Positions 42,154 through 51,580 of a DNA stretch of 64,000 nucleotides are shown here, in pieces. Under the pieces are notes generated by a model that saw only the letters and a list, made by a program, of their open reading frames with translations, was not told the origin of the DNA and searched no databases. Origin of the DNA: Mycobacteroides franklinii (GTDB taxonomy: Bacteria; Actinomycetota; Actinomycetes; Mycobacteriales; Mycobacteriaceae); NCBI RefSeq assembly GCF_002013895.1, contig NZ_MAFQ01000015.1:1-64000 (forward strand). Direction: 5' to 3'. Position numbers and translations under genes: made by a program. Every line of letters starts with the position of its first letter. Position 1 is the stretch's first letter.

Positions 42154-43872
42154 CTATCCGGCTATTGCCGCGCCGCCGATCAGGGATCCGATGGCGTTCC
42201 AGCCGTCAGCAAGGGCCTTCATGCCCGCCTCAAAGGGGTCGTGGTCGCGGGCCTTGCCGATGGTCAGATCTTGTGCCATGGGCGAGTTTTCGCTGACCGA
42301 CCACTTCATGCCGCGGATGTTGTCGACGTAGTAGATGGCATCGACTTCCCACAGTCCGCGGTCTCCGATGAGGTAGTCGAATCCGTACACCCAGGGGTGC
42401 CCGTCGCGGGTGGTCATGGTGAAGGCCACCTTGGGCATGGTCTTGCTCATGCCCTGGCGGATCGTCAGCGCGCTGGACACCACCCAGGCGATGCCGTTGC
42501 CGGATTCGACGTGATCGATCAGCGCGTAGTCGTTGAGCCAGATCGCGACCTTGGGATTGCTCATCTTCTGCCACGAGAAGAACACGTCGTCGAGCTGGCC
42601 CTGGTAGATGTTGTCCAGGCCCGAGCTGCCCGGCTGCTGGTACGCACTACCCGGATATGGAATGACTTGCTCGAGCTGCGCGAGCCCGTATCGAATGCCA
42701 AACGTGATGGCCTGGTTCAAAATTGTCGGGCTGTGGCCGCCGGTCCAGATGGTGCGGGCGGTCCCGCGCTGCATCCTGTGCGCGCTGGTGATGATGCCTG
42801 AGTGCTTGCAGTCTCTCCACACCAGCGAGGGCTTCTCCGGTGCGACGCCGAGCAGCCGCCGGAAGAACGGGTCGGTGAGACCGTCGCCGTCGGAGTCCAG
42901 TGGCAGGATCACCTCGGTGATCGTGTCGTCGAGGATGGCGCCGATTGCGTTGAGCGCGCCATCGAAAGCCGTTCCCGTGGGTCCGGTTACGCCCGACTTG
43001 TCTTCGAAGGCCAGCACGATGCAGTTGCGGGTGGGGCGCGCCAGCTTCTCCCCCACGATCGCGGCGAGCTCGGGGTGCGGGCTGGTCTCGTCTTCCTCTA
43101 GCCACAGGTAGTCGATCAGAGCGACGCCCGTGTCATCCCCTAGTGGGGCGTGAATATCGTGCAGCATTTGCGCTTTCGCTGCGATAGGCACGATTCGCGA
43201 CTGGTCCAGGATCGGGTTGACGAACTGGACTTGAATCGGCCAGTGCAGCGGCGAGAGGTTTCCGGCGCGGGTGGTCAGCCAGTGCACCGGATCGGCCCAT
43301 GAGGTGATGAGTGCCAGGAATGGCCAGTACGTGCGCAACAGGTTCAGGAATGTGGTGAACGCCAGACCTGACCGAATGTTCTGGATCCAGATCCACGCCT
43401 TCATGGGCTGGAATTCGGGGGCCGAGATGGGCGTGGGAATCAGCGCGATGTGCTTGGCGTGCTCACGTAGCGACATCAGCTCCAGGTCGACCCAGTACGT
43501 GCCGTCTTCGTCTTTGACCGCGACTACCGCCTGAATGCGGTACCCGATGCGGGTTCTCCAGGATCGGATGTTCGGGTTGGGGTCGATCGCCAGGTGGAGG
43601 TCTTCGGTGTAGCGGGTGCCACGGGCCATGAGGTCGGCTAGCCAGTCGGCGCGGCGCACCCGGATCTTGCCCACACCGGTTTCGTCGAGCAGGCGCTCCC
43701 AGTCCCCGCTGCGGACCTGTCCGTGCAGCGTGCCCAGGTACTTGAGCTGCTTGTCGAGCACGCGCAGCAGGGGTGTTTGCTTCCCCGAGCGCCGCCACAT
43801 CTCGCGACGACCGTCCAGGAGCCGGAACTTGGTGATCGGATCGGTTGGCGCGGTGATCATCCGGCCGGCCAT
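42154..43872 (-). CDS. minor tail protein, Gp37-like
   Basis: 572 aa. Conserved start TAPTDPITKFRLLDG, long beta-rich body and C-terminal Gly/Ala helix. It resembles the large proteins directly after the Dit-type gene in siphoviruses, likely a baseplate hub. ATG at 43872 overlaps the previous stop (TGATG), so the longer frame to 43896 is unlikely. Confidence 0.82.
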   Translation of the reverse strand: MAGRMITAPTDPITKFRLLDGRREMWRRSGKQTPLLRVLDKQLKYLGTLHGQVRSGDWERLLDETGVGKIRVRRADWLADLMARGTRYTEDLHLAIDPNPNIRSWRTRIGYRIQAVVAVKDEDGTYWVDLELMSLREHAKHIALIPTPISAPEFQPMKAWIWIQNIRSGLAFTTFLNLLRTYWPFLALITSWADPVHWLTTRAGNLSPLHWPIQVQFVNPILDQSRIVPIAAKAQMLHDIHAPLGDDTGVALIDYLWLEEDETSPHPELAAIVGEKLARPTRNCIVLAFEDKSGVTGPTGTAFDGALNAIGAILDDTITEVILPLDSDGDGLTDPFFRRLLGVAPEKPSLVWRDCKHSGIITSAHRMQRGTARTIWTGGHSPTILNQAITFGIRYGLAQLEQVIPYPGSAYQQPGSSGLDNIYQGQLDDVFFSWQKMSNPKVAIWLNDYALIDHVESGNGIAWVVSSALTIRQGMSKTMPKVAFTMTTRDGHPWVYGFDYLIGDRGLWEVDAIYYVDNIRGMKWSVSENSPMAQDLTIGKARDHDPFEAGMKALADGWNAIGSLIGGAAIAG

Positions 43873-44963
43873 CACGCCACCCCGCGCCGATACCACTGCG
43901 ACATGACCATCGTGACCTTGCCGGCGGGATTGGTGTGGGTGACCTTGATATTGGCCATCGACTCCGAGGGAATTGGGGACATGAACCCCACCCCGCCCGG
44001 AACACGGCGCCCGATCGGGATACCGGCGTCGGCGTTGGTGATGTCACCGAGAATGAAATCAAGGATCTCGCTGTTGCGGATCAGCTTCCACAGCGCATTG
44101 TCGATCGGATCATGTTCGGAAGTAAGGGTTCTGGCTGATGGGTCGGTGTCCACCAGCACCATGCCGTCCTGCGGCAGGATCTCCAGCGGCACGATCCGAT
44201 CTGTAATGCCGTCGGAAATGGTGACGTCGCCAGCGCCTTCGATGATGAACTTGGGCCACTGCTCGTAGTCGCCCTTGTTGGGCAGGTGCAGGATTCCGTG
44301 GTTGCGTCCGTTGATGGTCGCGTTCGCGGCGTCGTTGACCCATTCGCGTGTCAGGGCGCGCTTGGAGTAGAACGGGAACGGCGAGTGGATCGTCATCGCC
44401 GCCGAGGCGTAGTTGTTCCCGTATGCGTGTGGGTCGATCTCGACCTCGTCGAGGTTGGGCTCGCCGTTGCGCACCCGGGTCCAGCGCCATCCGTCGTAGC
44501 GGGTGAACTCGCCCCAGAATCCCATGGGTAGGTCCGAGTCCTCGGGCCAGTCGCGCCACCACTGCTGCTCAATCTGCCGAAGCGCCACGGCAGTATCGAC
44601 GTACCGCAATCTGGAGACGGCGTTGAGGTGCGGGCCGAAATGCAGGCCCATATGGATCACGCGCTTGCCGTAGTCGGTGCGCTCCGGTTCCTCGCCGAGC
44701 ATCCAGGGGCCCGAGGAGTACCGCTGGTTGAAGTCGACGCCAGTGTGGCCCTTGAGCTTTGGCGCGAGGATCACACCCCGGTCTCCCTTGAACCCGCCGG
44801 CAAGGTTGTAGATCCGCTCCCCGTCAGGCGAGACGTAGACGATCTTGGTCTGATTCGATTGGAGCTGAGACGCCCACTTGCCCATGTCGTTTTCGGACCA
44901 CGTCGCAAATGAGGGCTCCGCGGTGCGATCCAGGATCGGGTCGTACTTGAGCCACTTGCTCAT
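43872..44963 (-). CDS. distal tail (Dit-like) minor tail protein
   Basis: 363 aa. Position right after the tape measure and the pattern WASQLQSNQTKIVYVSPDGE, GVILAPKLKGHTG suggest a distal tail protein that joins the tube to the baseplate. The open frame runs far upstream in the antisense of the tape measure, so I set the start at the ATG at 44963, which overlaps the tape measure stop (ATGA). Confidence 0.82.
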   Translation of the reverse strand: MSKWLKYDPILDRTAEPSFATWSENDMGKWASQLQSNQTKIVYVSPDGERIYNLAGGFKGDRGVILAPKLKGHTGVDFNQRYSSGPWMLGEEPERTDYGKRVIHMGLHFGPHLNAVSRLRYVDTAVALRQIEQQWWRDWPEDSDLPMGFWGEFTRYDGWRWTRVRNGEPNLDEVEIDPHAYGNNYASAAMTIHSPFPFYSKRALTREWVNDAANATINGRNHGILHLPNKGDYEQWPKFIIEGAGDVTISDGITDRIVPLEILPQDGMVLVDTDPSARTLTSEHDPIDNALWKLIRNSEILDFILGDITNADAGIPIGRRVPGGVGFMSPIPSESMANIKVTHTNPAGKVTMVMSQWYRRGVA

Positions 44964-47900
44964 TTCTGCACCGTCCCGAAATTGCGACGCTGCGCAGCCA
45001 TCTGGCGCGCGTCTACCTTGTTCAACATGTCGGTCGGGTTGACGCCCGAGATGTTGTAGGTGTCTCCCCCGCGTGGTGGCGCCTGCGTCGCGGCGGTCGC
45101 CGCGCTGGGGATGTTGACGCCGAGCCCGGCCATCGCGCCGCCTGCGACCTCGGATCCGAAGTTCAGCTCGCCACCACCCCCAGGGAGGTCCGAGTTGTCG
45201 GCGCCAGCCCACTTCTGTGCGTAGTTCAGGCCCCAGTTCAATGCGGCCATACCGGATTTGACGTTCGGCCATTCCATGGGATTGGAGAACACTGAGCCGT
45301 CGATACCGAGGCCTTGGAAGAGCCCGGAGATGATGCCCTGGCCGAGACCCTGGCCCATTCCGCCGCCAGCGGCATCGCCAGCGCCACCCGCCTCCTTGTC
45401 GGTGCCCTTGGCCTTCTTATCCAGCACTTCAGAGAGCTTCTGTTCGGCAACCGCCTGGCGGTCCTTCGCCGAGTCGAGGCGCCGCTGCGCGCCGTCGCGT
45501 TTCTTCTCGGCCGCCGCGCGCTTCTTGTCATCGGGTGCCGAATTCAATTCCGCGTTCGCGTCGTCGAGATCCTTCTGCGCCGCGGCCGTGGCCGCCTTGG
45601 TGCGGCGGACCGACGACTGCGCGGACATCACCTGCGATGTCGAAGCCCCTCCTCCGCCACCGGTGGTCTTGCCGTTGTCACCGCCGGCCAGCGCGATCCA
45701 TGCCCGGCTAGGGAAGTCGCGAGCGCCCGCCGCGCCCCCGCCGAACTGGCCGTTGCCGCGCTTGCCGCCCATCTCGACGTTGACGTTGCCGCCCTCGGGA
45801 TCGACGATGGTGCCCGCGGTGTGCCCTCCACCCGGGCCGCCGTTTTTCCAGCCGACCCAATACGCCGAGACCCCTGGGGGCGGATCTCCCATTTGGAACC
45901 CGCGCGCCGCGAGCGCGCTGCTCTCTGAGATGGTTGCGAATCGCCCTGTGCCGCCGCTGATCATGTTGGCGATCCACGATTGAGCACCTGAGCAGTCCGA
46001 GTTGGGTCCCGCTGGGGCGCCCCAGCCATAGGTCTGCCCTTCGATGCCGCTGGCCATGGCCTTGAGCTCGTCGACGGTGATGCCACCCTCGGCGAAGCTG
46101 GTGATCCCGAACCGTCGGGCAACCTCGCGCAGGATCGCGGTGCTACGGGTGCGCTTGGATGGCGCCAGCGGAATGTAGGCCTCTCCGCCAGTTTCCTGTT
46201 CGGCGAAGATCGTCCCCGCGCCCCGGCCGGCGTAGATATCGGCCGATTGCGGCTTGGAGATCTGACGGAGTCCACCGGTAGCCATCGCGATTGCGCCGAA
46301 CATCCTCGGGAGCAGATTGGTGGCGAACGGGAACGGACCCGAAGGTGCCGAGGCGGTAGGAGTTACAGGCTGCGCTCCGATCAAGTTCTGCTGTTGCAGT
46401 TCGGTGGTGACCTTGACCGTCTTCGGATGGCTCACAAGGTCTTCGAGTTCCTGGCGCAGCGCACGCATCCGCTCGGCCGCATCGCTGTCGTCGACCCGGA
46501 TCACCAAGTTCTTGCCGTCGGGCATCTGCTTAACGGTGTAGCCAATGGCATTCAGCTTGGCGATCTGCTCGGGCGAGTTGTCCTTCAGGACAATCTCGTG
46601 AGTGTCGGGCACTTCCTGCACCGCGGCACCGAGTGCATTGACGATCTTGGTGGTCTCGGCGGTGTCTTCGCCCCACTTGGCGATCCGATCCGATGCCGCG
46701 GTAGCGCGGTCGCCGAATTCGTCGACGGACTTCGCTGTGTCGCGCAGCCAGTCATTGACGCTACGGTCACTACCCCAACGCTGTAGCGCGTCGCCGATAT
46801 CGGTCAGTCCGAGCGCCGAGAAGAATCCACCGATACCGCTTGACGCCGTTTTGATTCCGTCGACAAACTTCGCGATGAATCGCAGCCCATCGCCTAGGCC
46901 GCGTGCAATCGAGCCTGCCATCGAGGTGAACGCCGTGCCCACGGCCGCCGCGAATCGGATGATCTCGGGCTGGTGCTCTTTGACGAACCCTGACAGCTTG
47001 TCGACGGCGACCGTGATTTGTCCGAGCGCATCTGTGCCACTACCCATGAATGGAGCGATGATCGCCTCGCCGAGCCGGCCCAGGGCCGCGCCCATGTTCT
47101 TCATCGAGCCCTCGAAAGTGCCACCCATCTTCTTGGCGGCACCGCCAACGTTCTCGGAGATGACACGCTGGAACGTGGCGGCATCGACCTTTCCGCCCTC
47201 GACCATCTTGGACAGTTCGGCGCCGGTGACCTTGTATTCCTTCTGCAGCCACGCGAAGATCGGCAATCCTCTGTCGCCCAGCATGTTCAGGTCGTCGGTC
47301 ATGGCCTTGCCAGACGTCTGCACCTTATTGAAGATGTGGCCCATATCCCCCAGGTCGGCACCCGCGATAGCAGCAGCATCGGCGACGGTATTGAGATACT
47401 TCGCCAGATCCTCGCCCGGCTTGACCCCAGCAGCGACTGCGGTTGCCGCTGTCGAGGCAGCCTCGTCCATAGAGAACGCAGTGCCCTTCACCGACGCCTG
47501 GGCGGCCTGCATGATCTGCGCGACCGCGGTGGCATCGTTACCGAGCGCCTCCAGCTTGAATCGAGTGGCGTCAAGGCTCTTGGCCCGATCAAATCCCGCC
47601 GAAAGTGTCTTGTATGCAACGCCGGTGACACCGAGGGCGATTGCGGCAGGGCCAGCAGCACGCGCGATTGCGCCGAGTATGCCGGCCGTCGCCAGTCCGC
47701 CACTGCTGCTCGATCCGCCACCTGGCAGATCGACATTGATCGGTGCATTGACCTTGGGGGCATTGACTTTTGCGTTGGCGAGCTGCTGGGAGAACTTCTG
47801 CACCCACTGGCGTCCAGCCTCGCCGCCGAGCCGCTGCACGGTCCCGACGACCGGACGCAACCCCACGCCGAGCGCGGTGCCCAACGCTGCGCCGGTCCTC

Positions 47901-48097
47901 TCGCCTAGGCTTCTGCCCAGGTTCCGATCGATCTGCTGCGCAGCTCGCTTGGCGCCCTTGCCGGCGGCGTCTTCGAGCTCCTTGGCGATCTTGTTACCAG
48001 CCTGCGTGCCGGCCCCGGTGACCTCGCGATCCATGTCGCGCTTGAGGTTCTTGCCCGATACCGCGAGGGATATCCACAAGGTTTCGATCTCAGACAA
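44960..48097 (-). CDS. tape measure protein with NlpC/P60-like peptidase motif
   Basis: 1045 aa, sets tail length and is threaded through the tube. The N-terminal third has hydrophobic Ala/Gly-rich helices (AGILGAIARAAGPAAIALG). At about 690-770 lies a wall-hydrolase-like region: NSDCSGAQSWI with C702 as nucleophile candidate and GGGHTAGTIVDPEGG with H759. This matches the NlpC/P60 fold seen in some tape measures, which help DNA pass the cell wall. A coiled coil (about 860-920) and Gly-rich C-terminus follow. TTG start at 48097 after GGAGG. Confidence 0.9.
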   Translation of the reverse strand: MSEIETLWISLAVSGKNLKRDMDREVTGAGTQAGNKIAKELEDAAGKGAKRAAQQIDRNLGRSLGERTGAALGTALGVGLRPVVGTVQRLGGEAGRQWVQKFSQQLANAKVNAPKVNAPINVDLPGGGSSSSGGLATAGILGAIARAAGPAAIALGVTGVAYKTLSAGFDRAKSLDATRFKLEALGNDATAVAQIMQAAQASVKGTAFSMDEAASTAATAVAAGVKPGEDLAKYLNTVADAAAIAGADLGDMGHIFNKVQTSGKAMTDDLNMLGDRGLPIFAWLQKEYKVTGAELSKMVEGGKVDAATFQRVISENVGGAAKKMGGTFEGSMKNMGAALGRLGEAIIAPFMGSGTDALGQITVAVDKLSGFVKEHQPEIIRFAAAVGTAFTSMAGSIARGLGDGLRFIAKFVDGIKTASSGIGGFFSALGLTDIGDALQRWGSDRSVNDWLRDTAKSVDEFGDRATAASDRIAKWGEDTAETTKIVNALGAAVQEVPDTHEIVLKDNSPEQIAKLNAIGYTVKQMPDGKNLVIRVDDSDAAERMRALRQELEDLVSHPKTVKVTTELQQQNLIGAQPVTPTASAPSGPFPFATNLLPRMFGAIAMATGGLRQISKPQSADIYAGRGAGTIFAEQETGGEAYIPLAPSKRTRSTAILREVARRFGITSFAEGGITVDELKAMASGIEGQTYGWGAPAGPNSDCSGAQSWIANMISGGTGRFATISESSALAARGFQMGDPPPGVSAYWVGWKNGGPGGGHTAGTIVDPEGGNVNVEMGGKRGNGQFGGGAAGARDFPSRAWIALAGGDNGKTTGGGGGASTSQVMSAQSSVRRTKAATAAAQKDLDDANAELNSAPDDKKRAAAEKKRDGAQRRLDSAKDRQAVAEQKLSEVLDKKAKGTDKEAGGAGDAAGGGMGQGLGQGIISGLFQGLGIDGSVFSNPMEWPNVKSGMAALNWGLNYAQKWAGADNSDLPGGGGELNFGSEVAGGAMAGLGVNIPSAATAATQAPPRGGDTYNISGVNPTDMLNKVDARQMAAQRRNFGTVQK

Positions 48098-48100
48098 TGA

Positions 48101-48984
48101 TCAGCCTCCTTGCAGCATCGCGCGGAATTCGGGGGATGTTAGCGTGTCGATCGCCGGTTCCCAATCGACCGGTTCGACTTCCTCGACGCCGTGGATCAGC
48201 TCTCGCAGCGTTAGGCGTTCGGGTATTGGGAGGTCTGCGCGGCCCTTGAAATGGACTGCGGCGTATCGCCAATGCAATTCGGCGATTTCATTGAGCAGCT
48301 CCGCGCCAATCTGGGCCTCGATCGACATGCCTTCGGTGCGGTCATGGTGGATGGCGGTCAGCGGAGGTGCTTTGGTGACGTATGCCCACAGTCCGCGCCA
48401 GCCGAGGTCGTCGAAGACCAGATGATCGGTGAGCAGATCGCGCTCGATGGCGTCGATGTGCTCGAATGTGATCTCGGCTAGCTGGCGGATTTTCCCAGTG
48501 ACAGACCGTCATCGGCGTCGGGGGTGGTGCTGGTGCCCGCCTTCATCCACGACTGAAACAGGTCATCGATCGGGTCGTACTCGTAGTCATCGGTATCGAG
48601 TACAGCCGCAGCTACCCGGTCCAGCACCACATCGACCACGGGGCAACCGCCGCGCATGATGGTCGTAAACTCGACTTCGGACGTGGACTCGGCGTGCCTG
48701 AGCTTCCACAGCAGCGTCTTGGAGAACACCGCGCCGAAAGGCCTCAGCGCCACCGTGGTTCCGTCACGGAACGTGTGCCGGTACAGCTCGACGCCTTCAC
48801 CGTAGTGCGCCGACCAGTCGTAGTCCGCCGCGCCCGGCAGCGGCCCCGCGGGCTCATCATCCTTGGGAGCTTCCGGGGTATCGGTCTGCGCCTCGGTTAC
48901 CTCGGTGGTCTCTGCTTCCTCGACGACGGTCTCGGCATCCTCGGCGGCAATCTTGTGGGTTGGCGGGTTTTGGTTCTTTGTCAT
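48101..48984 (-). CDS. tail assembly chaperone GT (made by -1 frameshift)
   Basis: Translation begins as the G protein at 48984, slips back one base at GGGAAAA (48490-48496) and continues as IRQLAEITFEHIDAIERD ... to the stop at 48101, giving a fusion of about 294 aa. The T part begins in a frame open across the junction and ends 4 bp before the tape measure start, as expected for lambda-type G/GT chaperones that coat the tape measure during assembly. The join was worked out by reading codons by hand. Confidence 0.88.
48478..48984 (-). CDS. tail assembly chaperone G
   Basis: 168 aa, acidic N-terminal half (many Glu/Thr) and a folded C-terminal half (FRDGTTVALRPFGAV, LLWKLRHAEST). It is the unshifted product of the gene; it holds the tape measure soluble before tail polymerisation. 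ATG at 48984 with AAGGTG upstream; the GTG at 48993 is possible. Confidence 0.85.
   Translation of the reverse strand: MTKNQNPPTHKIAAEDAETVVEEAETTEVTEAQTDTPEAPKDDEPAGPLPGAADYDWSAHYGEGVELYRHTFRDGTTVALRPFGAVFSKTLLWKLRHAESTSEVEFTTIMRGGCPVVDVVLDRVAAAVLDTDDYEYDPIDDLFQSWMKAGTSTTPDADDGLSLGKSAS
48490..48496 (-). promoter_or_regulatory. -1 programmed frameshift slippery site
   Basis: Minus-strand heptamer G GGA AAA in the zero frame, four codons before the G stop. The tRNAs can re-pair one base back. The downstream frame is open to the stop at 48101, the usual design for tail chaperones. Confidence 0.88.
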
Positions 48985-49020
48985 GTCAATCACCTTGTTT
49001 CACCTTGGTTTTTGTGTGAC

Positions 49021-49057
49021 CACCCCGCGCCGCCCAAGGTGTAAACGGCGCGGGGTG
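49021..49057. terminator. hairpin after the major tail gene
   Basis: 12-bp stem CACCCCGCGCCG / CGGCGCGGGGTG with a 13-nt loop just after the major tail protein stop on the minus strand. It lacks a long T-run, so it may attenuate rather than stop the late transcript, giving more major tail protein than downstream products. Confidence 0.6.
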
Positions 49058-49067
49058 GGGTACAGGA

Positions 49068-49919
49068 TTAGGCGACAGCTACGGTGCCGCCGGTCAGGTC
49101 GGTGCCGTCGACGGAGACGGGCGCCACGCCGGCGGTGGTGATCTTGACCGTGTAGGGCCCACCGGCGGTGCCGGTGACTGTGGCGGACTTGACGTTCGCC
49201 AGCGCGGCCACGGCCGACTGGAATGCCGCCTGCGTCGAGTTGTAGGCGATCTCGGCCGCCAGGTCCGCGACCTTGAAGTCGAAGGTGCCGGCGGTCGGCG
49301 GGCCCGACAAGGTCACGGTGTACGTGGACTCGATGAGCTTGTCGTCGCGCTCGGTGTAGTCGTAGAACGTGTTGCCTGCCAGATCGGGGAAAAGGTCGTA
49401 CGTGAGCTGGTGCACGGTCCAGTCCTTCGACTGCCACACCTCGTCGCCGGTCTCACTCACCTGCGCATCGGGCAGGCAACGACGCTTACGGTCGGCACCA
49501 TCGAAGGTGTCGATGATGTAGGCGAAGTGCGGCAGGATGTCCGAGTTCGACACCGCGGCGATGAGGGTGCCGTGCTGCGCGGTGGCTTCAGTGACGGTGA
49601 CGTTGGCCTTACCGAAGTACTCCTCCATCACGCGCGGGTTCTTCGGCTCGATGAACGTCAGCTTGAGCGTGTCGTCCTTGCCGTTCTGAACCGAGCGAAC
49701 CTTGTCGCCATTCCAGTCCTTCTTCTTCTCGGTGTCGCGCTTGGTGGTGCTGGTCACGCCTTCGTCGGAGACGCCACCCAGCCGGGGATCCCAGTTGGGG
49801 ATGACGGGCCGGGGGGTCCACGGGTCGGTAGGCAAGATGGTGCCCAGCGGATACCGGTAGATGCCGCCGGTTGCCTTCGGCACCCAGACGCCGGTGTTGC
49901 GAACATTGGTGTGCGCCAC
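49068..49919 (-). CDS. major tail protein
   Basis: 283 aa, builds the tail tube. N-terminal arm (GVWVPKATGGIYRYPLGTIL) and tube-protein core are followed by a C-terminal Ig-like domain of about 90 aa (YTVTLSGPPTAGTFDFK ...), a common add-on in actinophages. The GTG at 49919 has AAGGAGG 7 nt upstream, the strongest ribosome site in the operon, fitting high expression. Confidence 0.9.
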   Translation of the reverse strand: MAHTNVRNTGVWVPKATGGIYRYPLGTILPTDPWTPRPVIPNWDPRLGGVSDEGVTSTTKRDTEKKKDWNGDKVRSVQNGKDDTLKLTFIEPKNPRVMEEYFGKANVTVTEATAQHGTLIAAVSNSDILPHFAYIIDTFDGADRKRRCLPDAQVSETGDEVWQSKDWTVHQLTYDLFPDLAGNTFYDYTERDDKLIESTYTVTLSGPPTAGTFDFKVADLAAEIAYNSTQAAFQSAVAALANVKSATVTGTAGGPYTVKITTAGVAPVSVDGTDLTGGTVAVA

Positions 49920-50004
49920 TGTTTTTCCTCCTTGGGAGTGCGCCCGAGTGGGCACGACAAATGCCCCCAGCCGCGGCGCGGGAGGGGGTTACCTTGGACT
50001 GTGA

Positions 50005-50433
50005 TTACTGAGTCACGCTGGACTGAACCGTCCAGGAGACATTGACCTGATACCGCGAATAGGTCGGGAGATCAGGGTCTTGCGATGGATAGGGGCCATG
50101 CAGCTCACACGGCTCGGTGATCGGATTATCGTTGGCGAGAATGATGTTGGGCGCAGCGCGCAGAATCGCCCCAAGCTTGCCCGCCGTTTCGGCACAACGG
50201 ATCTCGTCAGTCTCGTCGTACACCTGACCGACCACGGTGGCGGTCATCACGCGCAGGCACCGTTCCGTTCCGGGCAGTGCGAACAGGCGGATGTAGCGCT
50301 TCGGCAAGGGATTGCCGCTGATCTGGTGCGAGCTGATCTTCACGCCCGAGATGCCATGGGCGGCCAGCTCTTGCAGGGCCATCGCTCTCGCGAGTGCGGT
50401 CAGGTCGTCGAACTCGACGAGATCAACCGCCAC
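50005..50433 (-). CDS. tail terminator / completion protein
   Basis: 142 aa of mixed alpha/beta (PKRYIRLFALPGTERCLRVM, YQVNVSWTVQ). Its place just before the major tail gene and its length fit the tail terminator that caps the tube. Overlaps the upstream gene by 11 bp. Confidence 0.75.
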   Translation of the reverse strand: MAVDLVEFDDLTALARAMALQELAAHGISGVKISSHQISGNPLPKRYIRLFALPGTERCLRVMTATVVGQVYDETDEIRCAETAGKLGAILRAAPNIILANDNPITEPCELHGPYPSQDPDLPTYSRYQVNVSWTVQSSVTQ

Positions 50434-50701
50434 TGGAGGCCGCCCTCAGTAGTGCCTGCGTCCGAGCCTCGTGGTTGACCGCGCGCGGGCCGGTGGTCTT
50501 CACCCGGGAACGCGCACGCTTCTCGTCGGACGCCTCGACTGCCTCGTAATACAGGCCATCGAATTCGGGTGACGTGGTCGACGGCACCTCATTGGCCTTG
50601 GCCGCCAACCGCAGAGCGCGCTCATAGACTTCGGCCTTGACGTTCGGCGATGTCATCAGCTTGCGAATCGTGGCCAGGCTGACGGAGAACTTCGCGGCCA
50701 T
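50423..50701 (-). CDS. head-tail connector protein (HK97 gp10-like position)
   Basis: 92 aa, helical, Lys/Arg- and Ala-rich (KAEVYERALRLAAKANEVP). Place in the connector block suggests a neck component; family not certain. Confidence 0.7.
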   Translation of the reverse strand: MAAKFSVSLATIRKLMTSPNVKAEVYERALRLAAKANEVPSTTSPEFDGLYYEAVEASDEKRARSRVKTTGPRAVNHEARTQALLRAASSGG

Positions 50702-50704
50702 ATA

Positions 50705-51061
50705 TCAACCCACCCATTTCAGCGCGATGACAAGGCGGTCCGGCGAGAACCCCCATGGCCCATGGTTGTAGTCCTCGGGGATACCGATCACCTCGAATTT
50801 GCGGCCCTCGACGGTGAACTTGTCCCGATGATCAACCGGGACAGCCACATCGACCACCAGCACCAGATCAGCGATGACCCGCTCGCCACCGGTGGGTGGT
50901 CCGGCGGGCTCGCTCGACGTGGGGGTCCACCAGACACACGGCACCGAGACGGGTTGTGCCCATCCCGGTGTCGCGTTGCCATGTGCGTTCTCGTCACCAG
51001 CGGTGTAACGCTCGTGCGAGCACGTGAACGGAAGCGGGAAATACCGCGCCAAGCTCACCAT
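50705..51061 (-). CDS. head-tail stopper protein
   Basis: 118 aa, beta-rich (RVIADLVLVVDVAVPVDH, KFTVEGRKFEVIG), as in stopper proteins that close the portal after packaging. The ATG at 51061 overlaps the upstream gene by 7 bp; the longer frame is less likely. Confidence 0.72.
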   Translation of the reverse strand: MVSLARYFPLPFTCSHERYTAGDENAHGNATPGWAQPVSVPCVWWTPTSSEPAGPPTGGERVIADLVLVVDVAVPVDHRDKFTVEGRKFEVIGIPEDYNHGPWGFSPDRLVIALKWVG

Positions 51062-51441
51062 TTCGACGTCGGAACGTTTCCGGCTAGACCGCTGCACCGG
51101 TAGGGGCGCAACTTCAATCGGTCCTTCTTGGAGAGCCAAGGCTCCCCATCGGTCCGGTCCGTGTCGATCTTCCTGTTCACCTGAAACGGCCCCATCACGG
51201 CGTTGACCGATTCCACTGTGGGGTCGGGACTTTCACCGGGGCCGTACTTCAGTCCGAACACGCGGGCGACCATACGAGCTGTCACCCGTACCACCGCACC
51301 GGGAACCGGGTCTGGGGTGCAGCGCAGAAAACCGATCACGAGGTCTGACGCTTCTTCGAGAAGATCGTCTACGCGGTCCTGCTCGTCAGTCGTCAGATCC
51401 CGACCGAGCCGGGCCTCTACGTCCGCGTCGGCTGCCAGCAC
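51055..51441 (-). CDS. head-tail adaptor protein
   Basis: 128 aa, starts ADADVEARLGRDLTTDEQDR, the common opening of Gp6/Gp15-type adaptors that sit under the portal. The GTG at 51441 overlaps the upstream small gene by 56 bp, which is unusual but preserves the family N-terminus. Confidence 0.78.
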   Translation of the reverse strand: MLAADADVEARLGRDLTTDEQDRVDDLLEEASDLVIGFLRCTPDPVPGAVVRVTARMVARVFGLKYGPGESPDPTVESVNAVMGPFQVNRKIDTDRTDGEPWLSKKDRLKLRPYRCSGLAGNVPTSKW

Positions 51442-51580
51442 CGTCGGTCTCCTTGTCCTCGGAGGTCAGGTGATCGCCCACGCTCGCACCGTCCGGGACG
51501 GTGTCGCCGGCCGAAAGGACGACGACACCCCCCTCGGTGTGGACGTAGACGACGCCTTCCAGGTCGTCACGGATCTTCAT
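51386..51580 (-). CDS. small head-region protein
   Basis: 64 aa. First half is beta-prone (VVYVHTEGGVVVLSAGD), second half is a charged tail. Its ATG overlaps the capsid stop (ATGA). Probably an accessory head protein. Confidence 0.65.
   Translation of the reverse strand: MKIRDDLEGVVYVHTEGGVVVLSAGDTVPDGASVGDHLTSEDKETDGAGSRRGRRGPARSGSDD

Noticed and set aside
43872..45272. 466-aa version of the distal tail protein
   Set aside because: The first 103 residues are Arg/Gly-rich translation of the tape measure gene in another frame; the ATG at 44963 fits an ATGA overlap.
46602..48425. 607-aa plus-strand open frame
   Set aside because: Antisense of the tape measure gene; Ser/Pro/Ala-rich low-complexity sequence is the expected mirror of that frame.
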